Source of the DNA: JADJOY01 sp046331705 [NCBI: bacterium]
Lineage (GTDB): Bacteria; JADJOY01
Direction of reading: 5' to 3'
Length of the DNA: 64,000 nt
Assembly (NCBI GenBank): GCA_046331705.1
Contig: JAXLQJ010000009.1
Location: forward strand, 124,001-188,000
Position 1 is the stretch's first letter. Every line of letters begins with the position of its first letter. Of this stretch, positions 27,205 through 39,932 are shown piece after piece. The notes below the pieces were generated by a model, which saw only the letters and a program-made list of their open reading frames with translations, had not been told where the DNA came from and did no database searches. Position numbers and translations under genes: made by a program.

Positions 27205-27444
27205 ACGCGCGCCGGCGCCCCGCGCCCAACGCCTCGCTCCGCGTCTTTCGGGGGTCTCGACGGACCCACGCCCCGGCGAAGGCGCGGCTTCTCCGGGGCC
27301 CCACCGCCGAGCCGTCTCGCGATCGCTCGCCGACGCGCCGCTGGCGCGGCCCCCTGACCACCGGCGATACACGGGAATCCGGAATGCGCTCACCGGTTTC
27401 AGGGCTAGACTCGGCCCCATCCCGTCGGCCCGAGCCGTGACCGC

Positions 27445-28764
<1,320 letters not shown>

Positions 28765-28773
28765 GGCTCGGCG

Positions 28774-30135
<1,362 letters not shown>

Positions 30136-30220
30136 CCGCGCCGCGCGTCCGGCCAACGCGAATGGGAGCGCGTTCGCGATCCCGACACGCTCGGCCGGCG
30201 CGCAGCACGTCACGCCCGGA

Positions 30221-33034
30221 TCAGAGGAGCTTCTCCAGGTAGCCGTCGGTGTTGCTGCGGATGCGTCGCGCGCGCGCACCCGGGTCCTCGACCTCGAGCT
30301 TCTCGTCGGGAACCACGCGGAAGAGCGGCTGGCCCTTTCGCACCACGACGCTGCTCTCGTGAACGAAGAGATCGACGACGCGTCCCGCGAACGGCGCGTA
30401 GACCTTGTTGAACATCTTCATCACTTCGATGATGTAGAGGGGCTGGCCCTTCTCGAAGTGCGTGCCCGGCTCGACGAAGGGCGGCAGGTGCGGCGCTTCG
30501 CGATTCCAGTAGGTACCGCCCATGGCGGCCACGATCTCGTCGGACTTCTGCTCCGGCGGCGGCGCCAGGACTTTGCGCATCGCCTCCTGGTGGACGGTGT
30601 CGAGCAAGCGCGCGGGGATCTCCACGTCCAGATCGTCGCGCAGACGCAGGTCGAAGAAGCCGACCTTGGCGCCGAGCAGCGGCATCACGCCCAGCATCTC
30701 GAGGCCGAGCTGGTGGCCGAGATGCGCCGCCTGGACGCGCGCCCACGCGTCCGGCGCGAACCCGAACGCGGGTGAATCCCCGCGCAGCGCTGTATCGAGC
30801 TTGGGCCACGACAGGTTCGCCGGCACGCGCGCGGCCAGTCGTTCGTAGAAGGCGAGCCCCACCTCGAGCATCTCCCGATCGTGGTCCCAGATCCGCTCGG
30901 CGGCGGCGGCGTCCGGATCGTCGAGGTGCACCAGGCGGATGGTGTCGGCGAGCACTTGCAGCGGGTTGCGCAACCACACCAGGTGTTGGTCGGTGACGCG
31001 GTAGTCGTGCATGTGCTGGGAAAGCCAGGCCGAGAGGACGTGGGGCTCCTCGAAGAGCCGGCGCATCGGCCGCTCCACGAGGGTCTCCTTGGAATCGAAG
31101 ACCTGGGCGGTCGCGGCGCGTGCCTCCGGGCTGGCGGCGGCGACGCGGCGCTTCTCGATCTGGTGGAACGCGTAGTCGAGATCGATGGATTCCGCTTCCC
31201 GCCCCAGCTCACCCACGGCGGTGAGATACGGCACCACGAACTTGGTGGTGGGCTTCGCCCACGGATCGCGGTGCAGGAACCACGTCATGATGCCGCGATG
31301 GAACTCGAGGTTGGTGGCGAGGTCGATGCCGCGCAGCGTGGTGCGGCGCAGCACCTCGGTGAGCTTGGCCCAGCTCTCGCGCCGATTCGCGCCCGTCGCG
31401 AGCAAGAGCGCGATGTTCGAGTCGTACGCCCCGGCGAGGCGGTAGCGCATGAAGAGGCCGGTGTCGGGGTTCTTGATCGAGATGCCCTGGTCGTCGCGGA
31501 TCTCGCACTCGATGGGATCCGACCACGACACCATGACCCCGCCGGCCGCGGGCTGCAGCGCGCGATCGGTCGCGTTGAGCCGCACCTCGAGCGCCGCGCC
31601 GTCGCGCACGACGCGGCTCGGCCGCGGCAGGCGTCCCTTGTGCCGGGCGACGAGCGCCATCGCCTCGACCAGCGAGTGGACGTCGAAGTGCTCGCGCGGA
31701 TCGTCCGGGTTCACGAAGCGCAACGCGTAGCAGAGCTCGGAAACCCGATGCTCGACCTGGATGCGCGTGTTCACCTCCATGAAGTAGTGGCGATCGCCTT
31801 CGACGATGCACTCGAACGTCGAGGCGCTGTCGAGCTTGACGGCGCGCCCGAAGCGCTCGGCCTCCGCCTCCATGCGCGCCAGCACGGCGAGATCGCGAGT
31901 GAGCACCGCGGCGTGCTCGGCGCGACCGGCTGCGCGCGCATCCTCCACCGCGGCCTCGAGCGCCTCTTGCGTGATCGAGACCTCGACGAGCTTCTGCTCG
32001 TGCATCTGCAGCGAGCAGTCGCGCCCGCCCAACGTGACGCACCAGTCGCCGTTGCCGAGCATCTGGATCTCGTTGTGGCGCGTGGACTCGACGTTGAGCT
32101 CGATGAGCATGTTCTTGTTGTCGCCGACGCCCGTCGCCTTCACCTCTTGCAGGATCTCGCGCACCAGCGACGGCACCCCACCCGCCTCGGAGAAGATGCG
32201 TTGCCCCTTGCCGCCGCCGCCGCCGATGGCCTTGAGGCGGAAACGTCGTCCCGGGTTCTCCGTCAGCAGGCGGCGCGCCTCGAGCTGGATGGTGTCGGCG
32301 AGCTCGTCGATCGAGAAGAGATCGACTCGCGCGTGATAGGACGCCTCGAGCACCTGCTCGGCCAGCGCCTCGAGCGCGACTCCCGGCTTGGCGACGAGCT
32401 CGCCCTCGAGGTGATGCTCCGCCGCGCAACGCGCCAGTGCCCGCGCGTCGGGATATTTCCGCAGCAACGTTCGCACGGTCGCGTCGTTGATGCCGGGCGT
32501 GACCGAGACGTCGTTGCCGATCGCGGTTCGCTTCGCCTCGTCCTTGGCGCCCGCCGCGCCCTGCGTGTACGAGCACGGGCCGATGAAGCCGAGCCCCGCT
32601 TCCTCGAGCGAGCGCACGAAGTGCGCGTCCTCGGCCATGAAGCCGTAACCCGCGAAGACGAACTGATAGCCATGCTCCTTGCAGATCGCGACGATCTGCG
32701 CGATCCGCTGATCGCGCTCTTCCCTGGTCGCGCCCGTGTAATCCGGGACCGCGTGGACGTGCTCGGGGGGCATCATCCGCAGCTCGGGCGCGAGCGCCCG
32801 CGGGAACACGATGCTGTCGCGCTCCGAGAGCAGCATGCCCACGCGGGCCATGCCCATCTCGCGGAACACCTCGATCGCTTCCTTGCGGATCGGGCCGCGG
32901 CAGACGATGAGCACGCTCATGTCCTCGCAGGTGAACGAGCGGACCCACTCGCTCGACGCCTGCGCGAGCCGGCGCTCGCGATGAACCAACGGATTCGCGG
33001 TGTACGGATGGGTGACAGCGGCGTCGGGGGTCAT
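30221..33034 (-). CDS. Acyl-CoA carboxylase, biotin carboxylase and biotin carrier fusion subunit
   Basis: This 937-residue cytoplasmic protein has an ATP-grasp biotin carboxylase in the N-terminal half (Gly-rich loop AIGGGGGKGQRI, active-site block MEVNTRIQVEHRVSE). A long linker/assembly region of about 300 residues and a C-terminal biotinyl domain follow; the biotin-carrying Lys873 lies in EVMKMFN. It carboxylates biotin with bicarbonate and ATP for the partner carboxyltransferase encoded immediately upstream. The start codon shares one base with that gene's stop (TGATG), so the two are translationally coupled. The acyl-CoA substrate (acetyl-, propionyl- or branched) cannot be told from sequence alone. 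It could feed malonyl or methylmalonyl units to the synthases 15 kb away. Confidence 0.9.
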   Translation of the reverse strand: MTPDAAVTHPYTANPLVHRERRLAQASSEWVRSFTCEDMSVLIVCRGPIRKEAIEVFREMGMARVGMLLSERDSIVFPRALAPELRMMPPEHVHAVPDYTGATREERDQRIAQIVAICKEHGYQFVFAGYGFMAEDAHFVRSLEEAGLGFIGPCSYTQGAAGAKDEAKRTAIGNDVSVTPGINDATVRTLLRKYPDARALARCAAEHHLEGELVAKPGVALEALAEQVLEASYHARVDLFSIDELADTIQLEARRLLTENPGRRFRLKAIGGGGGKGQRIFSEAGGVPSLVREILQEVKATGVGDNKNMLIELNVESTRHNEIQMLGNGDWCVTLGGRDCSLQMHEQKLVEVSITQEALEAAVEDARAAGRAEHAAVLTRDLAVLARMEAEAERFGRAVKLDSASTFECIVEGDRHYFMEVNTRIQVEHRVSELCYALRFVNPDDPREHFDVHSLVEAMALVARHKGRLPRPSRVVRDGAALEVRLNATDRALQPAAGGVMVSWSDPIECEIRDDQGISIKNPDTGLFMRYRLAGAYDSNIALLLATGANRRESWAKLTEVLRRTTLRGIDLATNLEFHRGIMTWFLHRDPWAKPTTKFVVPYLTAVGELGREAESIDLDYAFHQIEKRRVAAASPEARAATAQVFDSKETLVERPMRRLFEEPHVLSAWLSQHMHDYRVTDQHLVWLRNPLQVLADTIRLVHLDDPDAAAAERIWDHDREMLEVGLAFYERLAARVPANLSWPKLDTALRGDSPAFGFAPDAWARVQAAHLGHQLGLEMLGVMPLLGAKVGFFDLRLRDDLDVEIPARLLDTVHQEAMRKVLAPPPEQKSDEIVAAMGGTYWNREAPHLPPFVEPGTHFEKGQPLYIIEVMKMFNKVYAPFAGRVVDLFVHESSVVVRKGQPLFRVVPDEKLEVEDPGARARRIRSNTDGYLEKLL

Positions 33035-34752
33035 CAGTGGAACTCCCGCTGCGGCCCATTCATCGGGCCAGGCACGTAGGAACGAAGCAACGATTCGAGG
33101 TTGCGACCGAGCACCGAGCGCAGATCGGCCGGCATCACGATCTCCGAGATCGAGCCCAGGGAGAGCGCTTCGCGGGGGTTCATGAGCTCGCGCTCGTAGC
33201 GCAGGTTGATCTGCGCTTCCTCGCCCTTGAGCCATTCCTGGGCGATGCGCCGCCCCTCGGCGGCCGCGTCGTCGTGGCTCGCGCCGGACTTCGTGCGCGT
33301 CTCCGTCTCCTCGTGCTCGAGGGCGGCGGCGCGCGCGCGGAGGCGTCGCAGATCGTCCTTGTAGACGTATTCCTTGCCTGCAGGACCCATCACCGCCACG
33401 CGGGTCGTGGGCAGCGCGAGCACCAGATCGGCGCCGGTCGCGTAGCAGTTGAACGCCGCGTAGGCACCGCCGAAGGCGTTGCGCAGGATCAGCAGGATGC
33501 GCGGCGTGCGCACGTCGATGATCGCGTCGAGCATGGCGCGGCCGGCCTGGACGATGCCGCGGCTCTCCTGCTCCTTGCCGGGCAAGAAGCCGGTGGTGTC
33601 CTCCATGAAGACCGTGGGGATGTTGTAGATCGAGCAGAAGCGCACGAAGCGCGCGATCTTGTAGGCGCAGTCGACGTCGATCTGGCCGCTCGCCACGGCG
33701 CTGTTGTTGGCGATGAAGCCGACCACGTGGCCGCCCAAGCGGCCGAACGCGGTGATGGCGTTGCGGGCGCGGTCGGGCTGGATCTCGAAGTAGTCGCCGT
33801 GATCGCAGATCCGCTCGATCACGATCGACACGTCCATGGGCGTGTTGAAGCCGGTGGGCGAGTTGAACGCCTTGCGGAAGAGCGTGTCGATCTCGGTGGT
33901 CTTGCGGTCGATCGGATCGGTGGTCGGCTCGAAGGGCGCCATCACGCGATTCGAGCTCGGCAGGTACGAGAGCAGCCGCCGTGCGGTGCGCAACGACGCC
34001 AGCTCGTCCTGGACGCACAGGTCCACGACTCCGCTCGCGCCGTGCACCTTGGGCCCGCCCAGCTCGTCGGGGGTCACGTCCTCGCCGAGCACGCTCTTCA
34101 CGACGCCCGGGCCGGTGAGGCCGAAGAACGTGCCCTCGCACTGGATCATGAAGCTGCCCTGGCGCGGCAGATAGGCACCGCCGCCGGCATTGAAGCCGAA
34201 CATGCACATGATGCTCGGGACGACCCCGCTCACCTTGCGCAAGGCGGTGAACGCTTCGGCGTAGCCGTCCAGGCCGCCGATCCCCGCGGGAACGTATGCC
34301 CCCGCGCTGTCGTTCATGCCGACCAGGGGAATCCCGCGCTCCGCCGCCAGGTAGATCAAGTTGGCGAGCTTGCGGCCGTTGGTGGCGTCCATCGATCCGG
34401 CGCGCACGGTGAAGTCGTGGCCGTAGATCGCGACGTCGCGCCCGTCGAGCTTGGTCACGGCGGTGACGATCGAGGCGCCGTCGAGGTTCTTGCCCCAGTT
34501 CTGCCACAGCACCGTGGGGCGGGCGTCCGCGTCCTGGAGCGCCTCGATGCGCTCCCAGACCGTCATCCGCTCCTTCGCGTGCTGGCGGATGCGCGCCGCG
34601 GTTCCCGCCGCCTCGAACGGGCGGCGGCGCAGCTCCTCGCCATCGCGGAGCGCCTGATCGTAGGGCGCGAGGACCGCGTCCTTGGGAGCGGCGGCCGGGC
34701 CCTCGGCCAAGGGATCGTCGATCGTTGGTTTGAGCGGTCGAGCCTCACTCAT
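33034..34752 (-). CDS. Acyl-CoA carboxylase, carboxyltransferase subunit
   Basis: This 572-residue protein has two crotonase-like halves of the propionyl/methylcrotonyl/glutaconyl-CoA carboxylase beta family. The N half has [14 protein letters not shown] and the oxyanion region [13 protein letters not shown]. The C half has [27 protein letters not shown] and a [14 protein letters not shown] oxyanion region. It transfers CO2 from carboxybiotin to an acyl-CoA. It is the first gene of the operon, with a perfect 20-bp palindrome 65-85 bases upstream. The Ala-rich insert near residue 470 is unusual but the catalytic blocks are complete. Confidence 0.92.
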   Translation of the reverse strand: MSEARPLKPTIDDPLAEGPAAAPKDAVLAPYDQALRDGEELRRRPFEAAGTAARIRQHAKERMTVWERIEALQDADARPTVLWQNWGKNLDGASIVTAVTKLDGRDVAIYGHDFTVRAGSMDATNGRKLANLIYLAAERGIPLVGMNDSAGAYVPAGIGGLDGYAEAFTALRKVSGVVPSIMCMFGFNAGGGAYLPRQGSFMIQCEGTFFGLTGPGVVKSVLGEDVTPDELGGPKVHGASGVVDLCVQDELASLRTARRLLSYLPSSNRVMAPFEPTTDPIDRKTTEIDTLFRKAFNSPTGFNTPMDVSIVIERICDHGDYFEIQPDRARNAITAFGRLGGHVVGFIANNSAVASGQIDVDCAYKIARFVRFCSIYNIPTVFMEDTTGFLPGKEQESRGIVQAGRAMLDAIIDVRTPRILLILRNAFGGAYAAFNCYATGADLVLALPTTRVAVMGPAGKEYVYKDDLRRLRARAAALEHEETETRTKSGASHDDAAAEGRRIAQEWLKGEEAQINLRYERELMNPREALSLGSISEIVMPADLRSVLGRNLESLLRSYVPGPMNGPQREFH

Positions 34753-34817
34753 CGTCGGTCACACCTCGCGAATGTGGAAGCGGCGCAGCGGCGTAGCGAG
34801 ATCGCTGCCGCTCGGCG

Positions 34818-34837
34818 CTCGAACGATAGCGTTCGAG
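34818..34837. promoter_or_regulatory. Perfect 20-bp palindromic operator candidate upstream of the acyl-CoA carboxylase operon
   Basis: CTCGAACG ATAG CGTTCGAG has exact 8-bp arms. Size, symmetry and position (65-85 bases upstream of the carboxyltransferase start) resemble operators of TetR-type regulators that control acyl-CoA metabolism. No such regulator is encoded next to it in the window. Confidence 0.6.
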
Positions 34838-35392
34838 TATGGCCAGGAACGCGCCGTCTGTCGCCCGATCTCGGGGCACGATTCGGCGGGAATCCGGAAC
34901 CGCATCGGCGCCTTAGGTCGGCGGCGTCGACCCGAGGGAGCGCGCGCTGCGGCGGGGCGCGACGCACTGCGCCGTGGACCCGAGAAGCAGGCTCGCGACG
35001 CGCTCTCGAGAAGCGGTCTCGCGAGGTGGAGACACCGAGGCGAGCGTGCGGCGCTCCACGGCGTCCGCGCCGCTCGGAGGCTGTTGCGCGTCGTGCTTCA
35101 CACGGCGCCAGGCTCCTCGCGCTGGGCTCCTCGCGCTGCCCCGCCGGCAAGATGCCCACGGGGACCGGGCAGTTCGTGCTCGACACGGTGCAGGATTCCT
35201 GACTCCGCTCAGTCGCATTCCTGACGACGGCGGCAAAAACCTCCCGGCAAGAATGGACCAACACTTTGAATTCATTGCTGATTACACCCCGTCAGGGTCG
35301 CCGCATCTCGGGTGCTGATTTGGTACACCCGATGCACCTCCGGTTCGCCGTCCTCGGGCTATTCGAGTCAAAGAATCGACGGGATCCAGGTC
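34838..35392. other. Divergent intergenic region, no gene seen
   Basis: This gap separates the carboxylase operon from the CocE-like gene. About 400 bases are GC-rich without a convincing frame. From about 35190 it becomes AT-richer, with two copies of ATTCCTGAC (35195-35203 and 35217-35225) two helical turns apart and an AT patch around 35265-35285, probably the promoter area of the hydrolase gene. Confidence 0.5.
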
Positions 35393-36997
35393 ATGAGACG
35401 GCAATCGACGACGGCGCGCGGGCTGCTCGCGCTCTCCGCCCTCGTGTTGGCGGCTGTGACGAGCGGTTGCCGCCTTGCGGCGCAGCCCGTCCAGATCCCC
35501 ATGCGAGACGGGAAGTTCCTGGCAGCCGATGTCTACCTCCCCGCTTCCACCGGCCACTGGCCCACCATCTTGATCCAGACGCCCTACGATCGATCGGTGT
35601 ACCAGCTTCAGCTGCCGTTCCAGGCCGACAACTACGCGTTCGTGATCGTGGACATGCGCGGCTACTTCGGCTCCGTCGGCGCGATCAACCCCTCGGCGAA
35701 GCCCGGGCAAGACGGCTACGACTGTGTCGAGTGGATCGCCCAGCAGAGCTGGAGCGACGGCAAGGTCGGCACCTGGGGCCCATCGGCGCTGGGCGTGGTC
35801 CAGTTCCAGACGGCGCGTGAGCATCCGCCCCACCTCTTCGCCGCCGTCCCGCAAGTCGCCGGCTTCATCACCACCTACGGCAACTACTTCCCGAACGGGA
35901 CCGAGCGCAAGGAGTACGTCGACGCCCTGAGCGGAGGCGTCTCGAGCCTGGGTGCGAGCACGATCCTCCAGCACCCGACCCGCGACGGCTGGTGGAACGC
36001 GGTCGAGTCGGGGTCGGACTACGCCTCCGAGCTCGACGTGCCGATGCTCGTGGTGGGCGGCTGGTACGACCACCGCACCGACGACCTGGTCTCCTCCTAT
36101 CGCAGCCTGGTGACGAAGAGCTCGGCCGCGGTACGCAACGAGCACCGCTTGCTCGTCGGCCCGTGGCAGCACGAGCACGTCGACGAGGACACCGCTGGCG
36201 CCGTGACCTACGCCGACGCCGCGGGCATCGCCGCCGCCGACACCGTCGCCTTCTTCGACAAGCATCTGCGCGGCGTGGGCGACGGGCCGAGCGGCGAACG
36301 CGTGAAGTGGTACGACCTCGGCAATCAACGCTGGGAAGAAGCGACGGACTGGCCGCCGGCGCAAGCCTCGAACCACGTCCTCTACTTCGGCACCGGCGGC
36401 GCGCTGGTCGCGGCACCGCCGATCGAGTCGACCGCCGCCACCGGTTTCAGCTACGACCCGGCGGATCCTTCGCCGACCGTGGGCGGCGCCAACTTCCAGG
36501 AAGACGTGATGCCGAGCGGGCCCCAGGATCAGGCCACCGTCGAGGCCCGCGGCGACGCGATCACGTTCACGTCGGAGACGCTGGCGAGCGACGTCACCCT
36601 GGCCGGCAAGGCGAGCGTCCTGCTCTACGCCTCCTCGGATCGAACCGACACGGACTTCGTCGTTCGCCTCACCGACGTCGCGCCCGACGGCACCTCGATG
36701 CTCGTCACCGACGGCGCGCGCAAGGGTCGCTTCCGCAACGGCGTCAGCCAGCAGCAGCTGCTGACCCCGGGCAGCGTGTACTCGTTCCAGGTCGATCTGC
36801 CGGCCACCGCCATCACGTTCAAGGCGGGACACAAGATCCGCGTGATCGTGAGCTCGTCGAACTACCCGCGCTACTACGCCAACCGCAACGACGGCGGCAC
36901 GCTCTACGACGCCAACGCACCCTTCCTGGTGGCGCAGAACACGATCTTTCACGACGTGAGCCACCCCTCGCAGCTGGTGCTGCCGACCGCGAACTGA
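35393..36997 (+). CDS. CocE/NonD-family hydrolase lipoprotein
   Basis: This 534-residue exported protein has a lipobox TSGC at about residue 25. The alpha/beta-hydrolase domain has the family pattern: VQIPMRDGKFLAADVYLP, FVIVDMRGYFGS, and the nucleophile elbow GTWGPSALG (Ser131). An acid in WYDHRTDD and the histidine in GPWQHEHV complete the triad. The C-terminal jelly-roll (VTLAGKASVLLYASS, GHKIRVIVSSSNYPRY) is the X-Pro dipeptidyl-peptidase C domain found in this family. Members hydrolyse esters or acylated amino compounds; the substrate here is unknown. The start is the ATG directly before the signal peptide. A hairpin follows the stop. Confidence 0.88.
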   Translation: MRRQSTTARGLLALSALVLAAVTSGCRLAAQPVQIPMRDGKFLAADVYLPASTGHWPTILIQTPYDRSVYQLQLPFQADNYAFVIVDMRGYFGSVGAINPSAKPGQDGYDCVEWIAQQSWSDGKVGTWGPSALGVVQFQTAREHPPHLFAAVPQVAGFITTYGNYFPNGTERKEYVDALSGGVSSLGASTILQHPTRDGWWNAVESGSDYASELDVPMLVVGGWYDHRTDDLVSSYRSLVTKSSAAVRNEHRLLVGPWQHEHVDEDTAGAVTYADAAGIAAADTVAFFDKHLRGVGDGPSGERVKWYDLGNQRWEEATDWPPAQASNHVLYFGTGGALVAAPPIESTAATGFSYDPADPSPTVGGANFQEDVMPSGPQDQATVEARGDAITFTSETLASDVTLAGKASVLLYASSDRTDTDFVVRLTDVAPDGTSMLVTDGARKGRFRNGVSQQQLLTPGSVYSFQVDLPATAITFKAGHKIRVIVSSSNYPRYYANRNDGGTLYDANAPFLVAQNTIFHDVSHPSQLVLPTAN

Positions 36998-37010
36998 GGC
37001 GCCAGCGCAC

Positions 37011-37035
37011 GGCGGCGCGCGCGCTTCGCGCCGCC
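37011..37035 (+). terminator. Hairpin after the CocE-like gene
   Basis: GGCGGCGCG pairs perfectly with CGCGCCGCC around a 7-base loop, starting 14 bases past the stop. There is no U-tract, and the TPR gene starts 42 bases further on, so it may only attenuate. Confidence 0.5.
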
Positions 37036-37076
37036 GCTTGATCGGCGCGAAGCCTCGCCGCTACGCTCGCGTCGCG

Positions 37077-38087
37077 ATGTCGGAAGCCGCACCTCGTCTC
37101 AAGCCGATCGGCAACACGGCGCTCGCCCGCCTCAATCTCGGCAAGGCGCTGCTCCAGAAGGGCCGCCACGGCCAGGCGCTCGTCGAGTTCGACGCCGCCG
37201 TGCGGGAGAACCCGGAGCTCGCCGAGGCGCACCTCGGCAAGGGGCTCATCCTGGCGCGGCGCGCCGAGTTCACGGCCGCGCTCGCCGCGATCGAACACGC
37301 CCTCGCTCTCGACCCGGAGCTCGCCACCGCGTGGCTGGTCCGCGCCCACGTGCACATGGAGCTCGGCGCCTGGGACGAGGCGCTCGCGGCAGCCGAGCGC
37401 GCGGTGGCGATCGGCGAGAACCCGCCCCGGCGTGCAGCAGCCGAGGAAACCAAGGAGGGCGAGCCGCGCCCCTCCGACGACAAGCGTGACAAGGCCTACG
37501 TCATCCAGGGCACGGTGCTCATGCACCTCGGCCGCGAGGGCGAGGCGATCCGCTCGTTCGAGGCGGCGCTGCGCCTCAATCCCAACCTGATCCAGGCCCG
37601 CCTCAAGCTCGCCCATCTGCTCGTGAGCCAGGGGGAGGAGCAGCGCGCCATCGAGCAGGTGACGATCGCGCAACGGCTGAATCCCCTCAACTACCAGGGC
37701 CGCATCGGCGTCGGCGACGTGTTCCGCAGCCACAAGCGCTTCGACGAGGCCATGCGCGAGTACAAGGCGGCGTGCGAGATGGCGCCGCTGCAGGCCTTGC
37801 CCTGGCTCAAGCTCGGCGAGCTCTACGTGGAGATGAAGCTCCCGAGCGACGCGGCCTTCGCGTTCCGCACCGCGCTCAAGCTCGACGCGAAGCAGGCGAA
37901 GGCGCTGGTCGAGCTGGGGCGCATCCATCTCGACCAGGGCAACGTGACCGAGGCGCTCGAGGTGCTGCGCGCCGCGGTCGCGATCGACGCGCGCTATCCC
38001 GAGGCGAGCGAGCTGCTGGAACGCGTGGAGCGCACCTTCGGCGCCGAGCGGGCGCCGGCAGCGCCGCCTTCCCCGCCGTCGAGCTGA
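37077..38087 (+). CDS. TPR-repeat protein
   Basis: This 336-residue protein is made almost entirely of tetratricopeptide repeats, about eight (e.g. ALLQKGRHGQALVEFDAAVR, GREGEAIRSFEAALRLNP, FDEAMREYKAACEMAP, GNVTEALEVLRAAVAID). A short charged insert (about residues 125-145) breaks the array. No signal peptide or membrane segment is seen, so a cytoplasmic scaffold role is likely. The start is the ATG with the normal N-terminus; an in-frame ATG 39 bases upstream reads through the hairpin. No partner is suggested by the neighbours; the PKS operon ends convergently 34 bases away. Confidence 0.85.
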   Translation: MSEAAPRLKPIGNTALARLNLGKALLQKGRHGQALVEFDAAVRENPELAEAHLGKGLILARRAEFTAALAAIEHALALDPELATAWLVRAHVHMELGAWDEALAAAERAVAIGENPPRRAAAEETKEGEPRPSDDKRDKAYVIQGTVLMHLGREGEAIRSFEAALRLNPNLIQARLKLAHLLVSQGEEQRAIEQVTIAQRLNPLNYQGRIGVGDVFRSHKRFDEAMREYKAACEMAPLQALPWLKLGELYVEMKLPSDAAFAFRTALKLDAKQAKALVELGRIHLDQGNVTEALEVLRAAVAIDARYPEASELLERVERTFGAERAPAAPPSPPSS

Positions 38088-38121
38088 GGCCCGCGCCGGG
38101 CCGCGCCTGACCTCGTCCGGG

Positions 38122-38973
38122 TCAGCGGTGGAACGCGGCGAGGAATTGCCAGAGCATCTCGGAGGCGTCGACGGTCGCGACCAGGCGGCCGGTGTTCAGG
38201 TGCTCGGAGATGTCGACGCCGCCCGGCCAGGTGTGACCGCCTTCGGGCAGCGTGACCACCACGACCGGCGCGCCCTCCGGGCCATCCGGCGCGAAGCGCT
38301 CGATCCGGCAATCCTTGCCGTCCACCGTCTCGACCGCCGCCGCTCGGCAGCGATTGACGCGACGCCACCACGCGATGGTATCCGGCACCGGCCGGTAGTC
38401 CACCCGCGAGAACTGATTCTCGCCGATGCCGCCCGCGAACTGCACGTTGCGGTCCGCGAGCCCGTGCACGTGGATGACGGGGGTGGGAAGGCGCGGCGCC
38501 GGCCCATCGAAGGTGAGCGTCGCGCTCACCACGCCGATCGCCGCGAATCGCTCCGGCACCTCGCACGCGAGGCGATAGCAGAACATGCCGCCGTTCGAGA
38601 ATCCCACCGCATGGGTACGCGCGGGATCGACCTCGACGCGGCTGCCGATCGCGTCGAGCAACGCCAGCGTGAAGCCCACGTCGTCCGAGCCCACGCGCAT
38701 CGCGTAGCCGCAGCAGGCACCCGCGTTCCAGGTGAGCATCCGATCGCGGAAGCGGCCGATCCCGTCCGGGTAGGCGACGACGAAGCCGTGCTTGGCGGCC
38801 ACGCGGTCGAGACCGCTCTGGCGCCGCATCAGCGCGGCGGTCCCCAGGCCGCCGTGGAAGGCCACCACCAAGGGCACGCGCGTGCCGGCGGCGAGCGTCG
38901 GCGGCACGACCACGAGCGCGCGCCGCTCGCGGCCGTCGTGCTGCAGACGGATCTCGACCGCGCTCGAGTCCAT
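38122..38973 (-). CDS. PHB-depolymerase/feruloyl-esterase-like alpha/beta hydrolase
   Basis: This 283-residue hydrolase belongs to the LpqC/poly(3-hydroxybutyrate) depolymerase family. Landmarks are VPLVVAFHGGLG (oxyanion), WNAGACCGYA, the nucleophile elbow VGFSNGGMFC, IHVHGLADRNV (Asp) and LPEGGHTWPGG (His). There is no signal peptide, unlike most secreted relatives, so it should act in the cytoplasm. It is the last gene of the nine-gene lipid/polyketide operon, 3 bases after an SDR gene. It may therefore release or edit the acyl product as a thioesterase; this is inference from position. Confidence 0.85.
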   Translation of the reverse strand: MDSSAVEIRLQHDGRERRALVVVPPTLAAGTRVPLVVAFHGGLGTAALMRRQSGLDRVAAKHGFVVAYPDGIGRFRDRMLTWNAGACCGYAMRVGSDDVGFTLALLDAIGSRVEVDPARTHAVGFSNGGMFCYRLACEVPERFAAIGVVSATLTFDGPAPRLPTPVIHVHGLADRNVQFAGGIGENQFSRVDYRPVPDTIAWWRRVNRCRAAAVETVDGKDCRIERFAPDGPEGAPVVVVTLPEGGHTWPGGVDISEHLNTGRLVATVDASEMLWQFLAAFHR

Positions 38974-38976
38974 GGC

Positions 38977-39735
38977 TCAGCCCGCGGCGGGTTCGGGCTT
39001 CGGCTTGCGCTTGCGCGCGCCGAGCGGCGCGATCTGGACGTTGAGCAGCGTGGTGTCCGCCGGCAGCGCCAGCAGCGCCACGATCAGCTCGCCCACCCGC
39101 TCGGGAGGCAGCGCGTCGCCGGGCTTGGGCACCGGATGATTCTGCTCCCACATCGGCGTGTCGATCGCGTGCGGGCAGATCACCTGCACGCGCACGCCGT
39201 CGCGCCGCACTTCCTCGGCGAGCACCTGACTCAGGCCCACCACGCCGAACTTGGAGGCGCAGTAGGCGCCATCGTGGGCGCGCCCCACCAAACCGGACAC
39301 GGAGGACACGTTCACGATCGAGCCCGAGTGCTGCGCGACGAGCGTGGGCAGCACCGCGCGATTGCTCAGGAAGGTCCCCTTCAGGTTGATGGCGATGACG
39401 TCGTCCCACTCCTCGACCGTGATCTGCGCCACCGGCTTGGGCGGCGTGCCGCGCTTGCGCAGGATGCCCGCCGCGGCGACCAGACCATCGAGCCGGCCGA
39501 AGCGCGTCAACGTCGCCTGGACGAGCGCCTGGTTCTCGGTCTCGCTGCGCGCGTCGTAGGCGAACGCCAGCGCGCGCTCCGCGCCGAGCTCGTCCACGAG
39601 CTCCTGGGCGCGTTCGGCGGACACGTCCGCGACGGTGACACGACCGCCTTCGGCCACGATCCCGCGGCACGTCGCGCGCCCGATCCCGCCGGTGCCCCCC
39701 GTCACGATGATCACTTGGTCGTCGAGCCTACCCAT
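38977..39735 (-). CDS. Short-chain dehydrogenase/reductase
   Basis: This 252-residue NAD(P)-dependent SDR has an intact glycine motif (VTGGTGGIG), a ventral NAG-like AAAG segment and the catalytic set Asn/Ser/Tyr/Lys in NVSSVSGLVG and YCASK. GAGGTGG lies before the ATG. It is probably a ketoreductase or alcohol dehydrogenase acting on the product of the upstream synthases. The Lys/Arg-rich C-terminal tail is unusual. A 197-base GC-rich gap without a gene separates it from the ACP gene. Confidence 0.88.
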   Translation of the reverse strand: MGRLDDQVIIVTGGTGGIGRATCRGIVAEGGRVTVADVSAERAQELVDELGAERALAFAYDARSETENQALVQATLTRFGRLDGLVAAAGILRKRGTPPKPVAQITVEEWDDVIAINLKGTFLSNRAVLPTLVAQHSGSIVNVSSVSGLVGRAHDGAYCASKFGVVGLSQVLAEEVRRDGVRVQVICPHAIDTPMWEQNHPVPKPGDALPPERVGELIVALLALPADTTLLNVQIAPLGARKRKPKPEPAAG

Positions 39736-39932
39736 GCCGCCACCTCTCCTCTCGTGTGCGACGCACCCGGCCCGCCGCCGCGCGTGCGCGCCGTTCGCCG
39801 CGGGCGAGCAGCGGTCGCGATTCCGCCCGACGGCTCTCGCGCAGCGCCTGCGTCACCGTGTACCCGCGCCGGCGTGACCCCGCTCGCCCGTCCCCGTCGC
39901 CGCGAGACGCGGGCGAGCTCGCGCGCGACGAT

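Noticed and set aside
34749-35264. 171-codon open frame in the intergenic gap before the carboxylase operon
   Set aside because: Composition is Arg/Ser-rich, no ribosome site, no domain; it runs through the palindromic operator.
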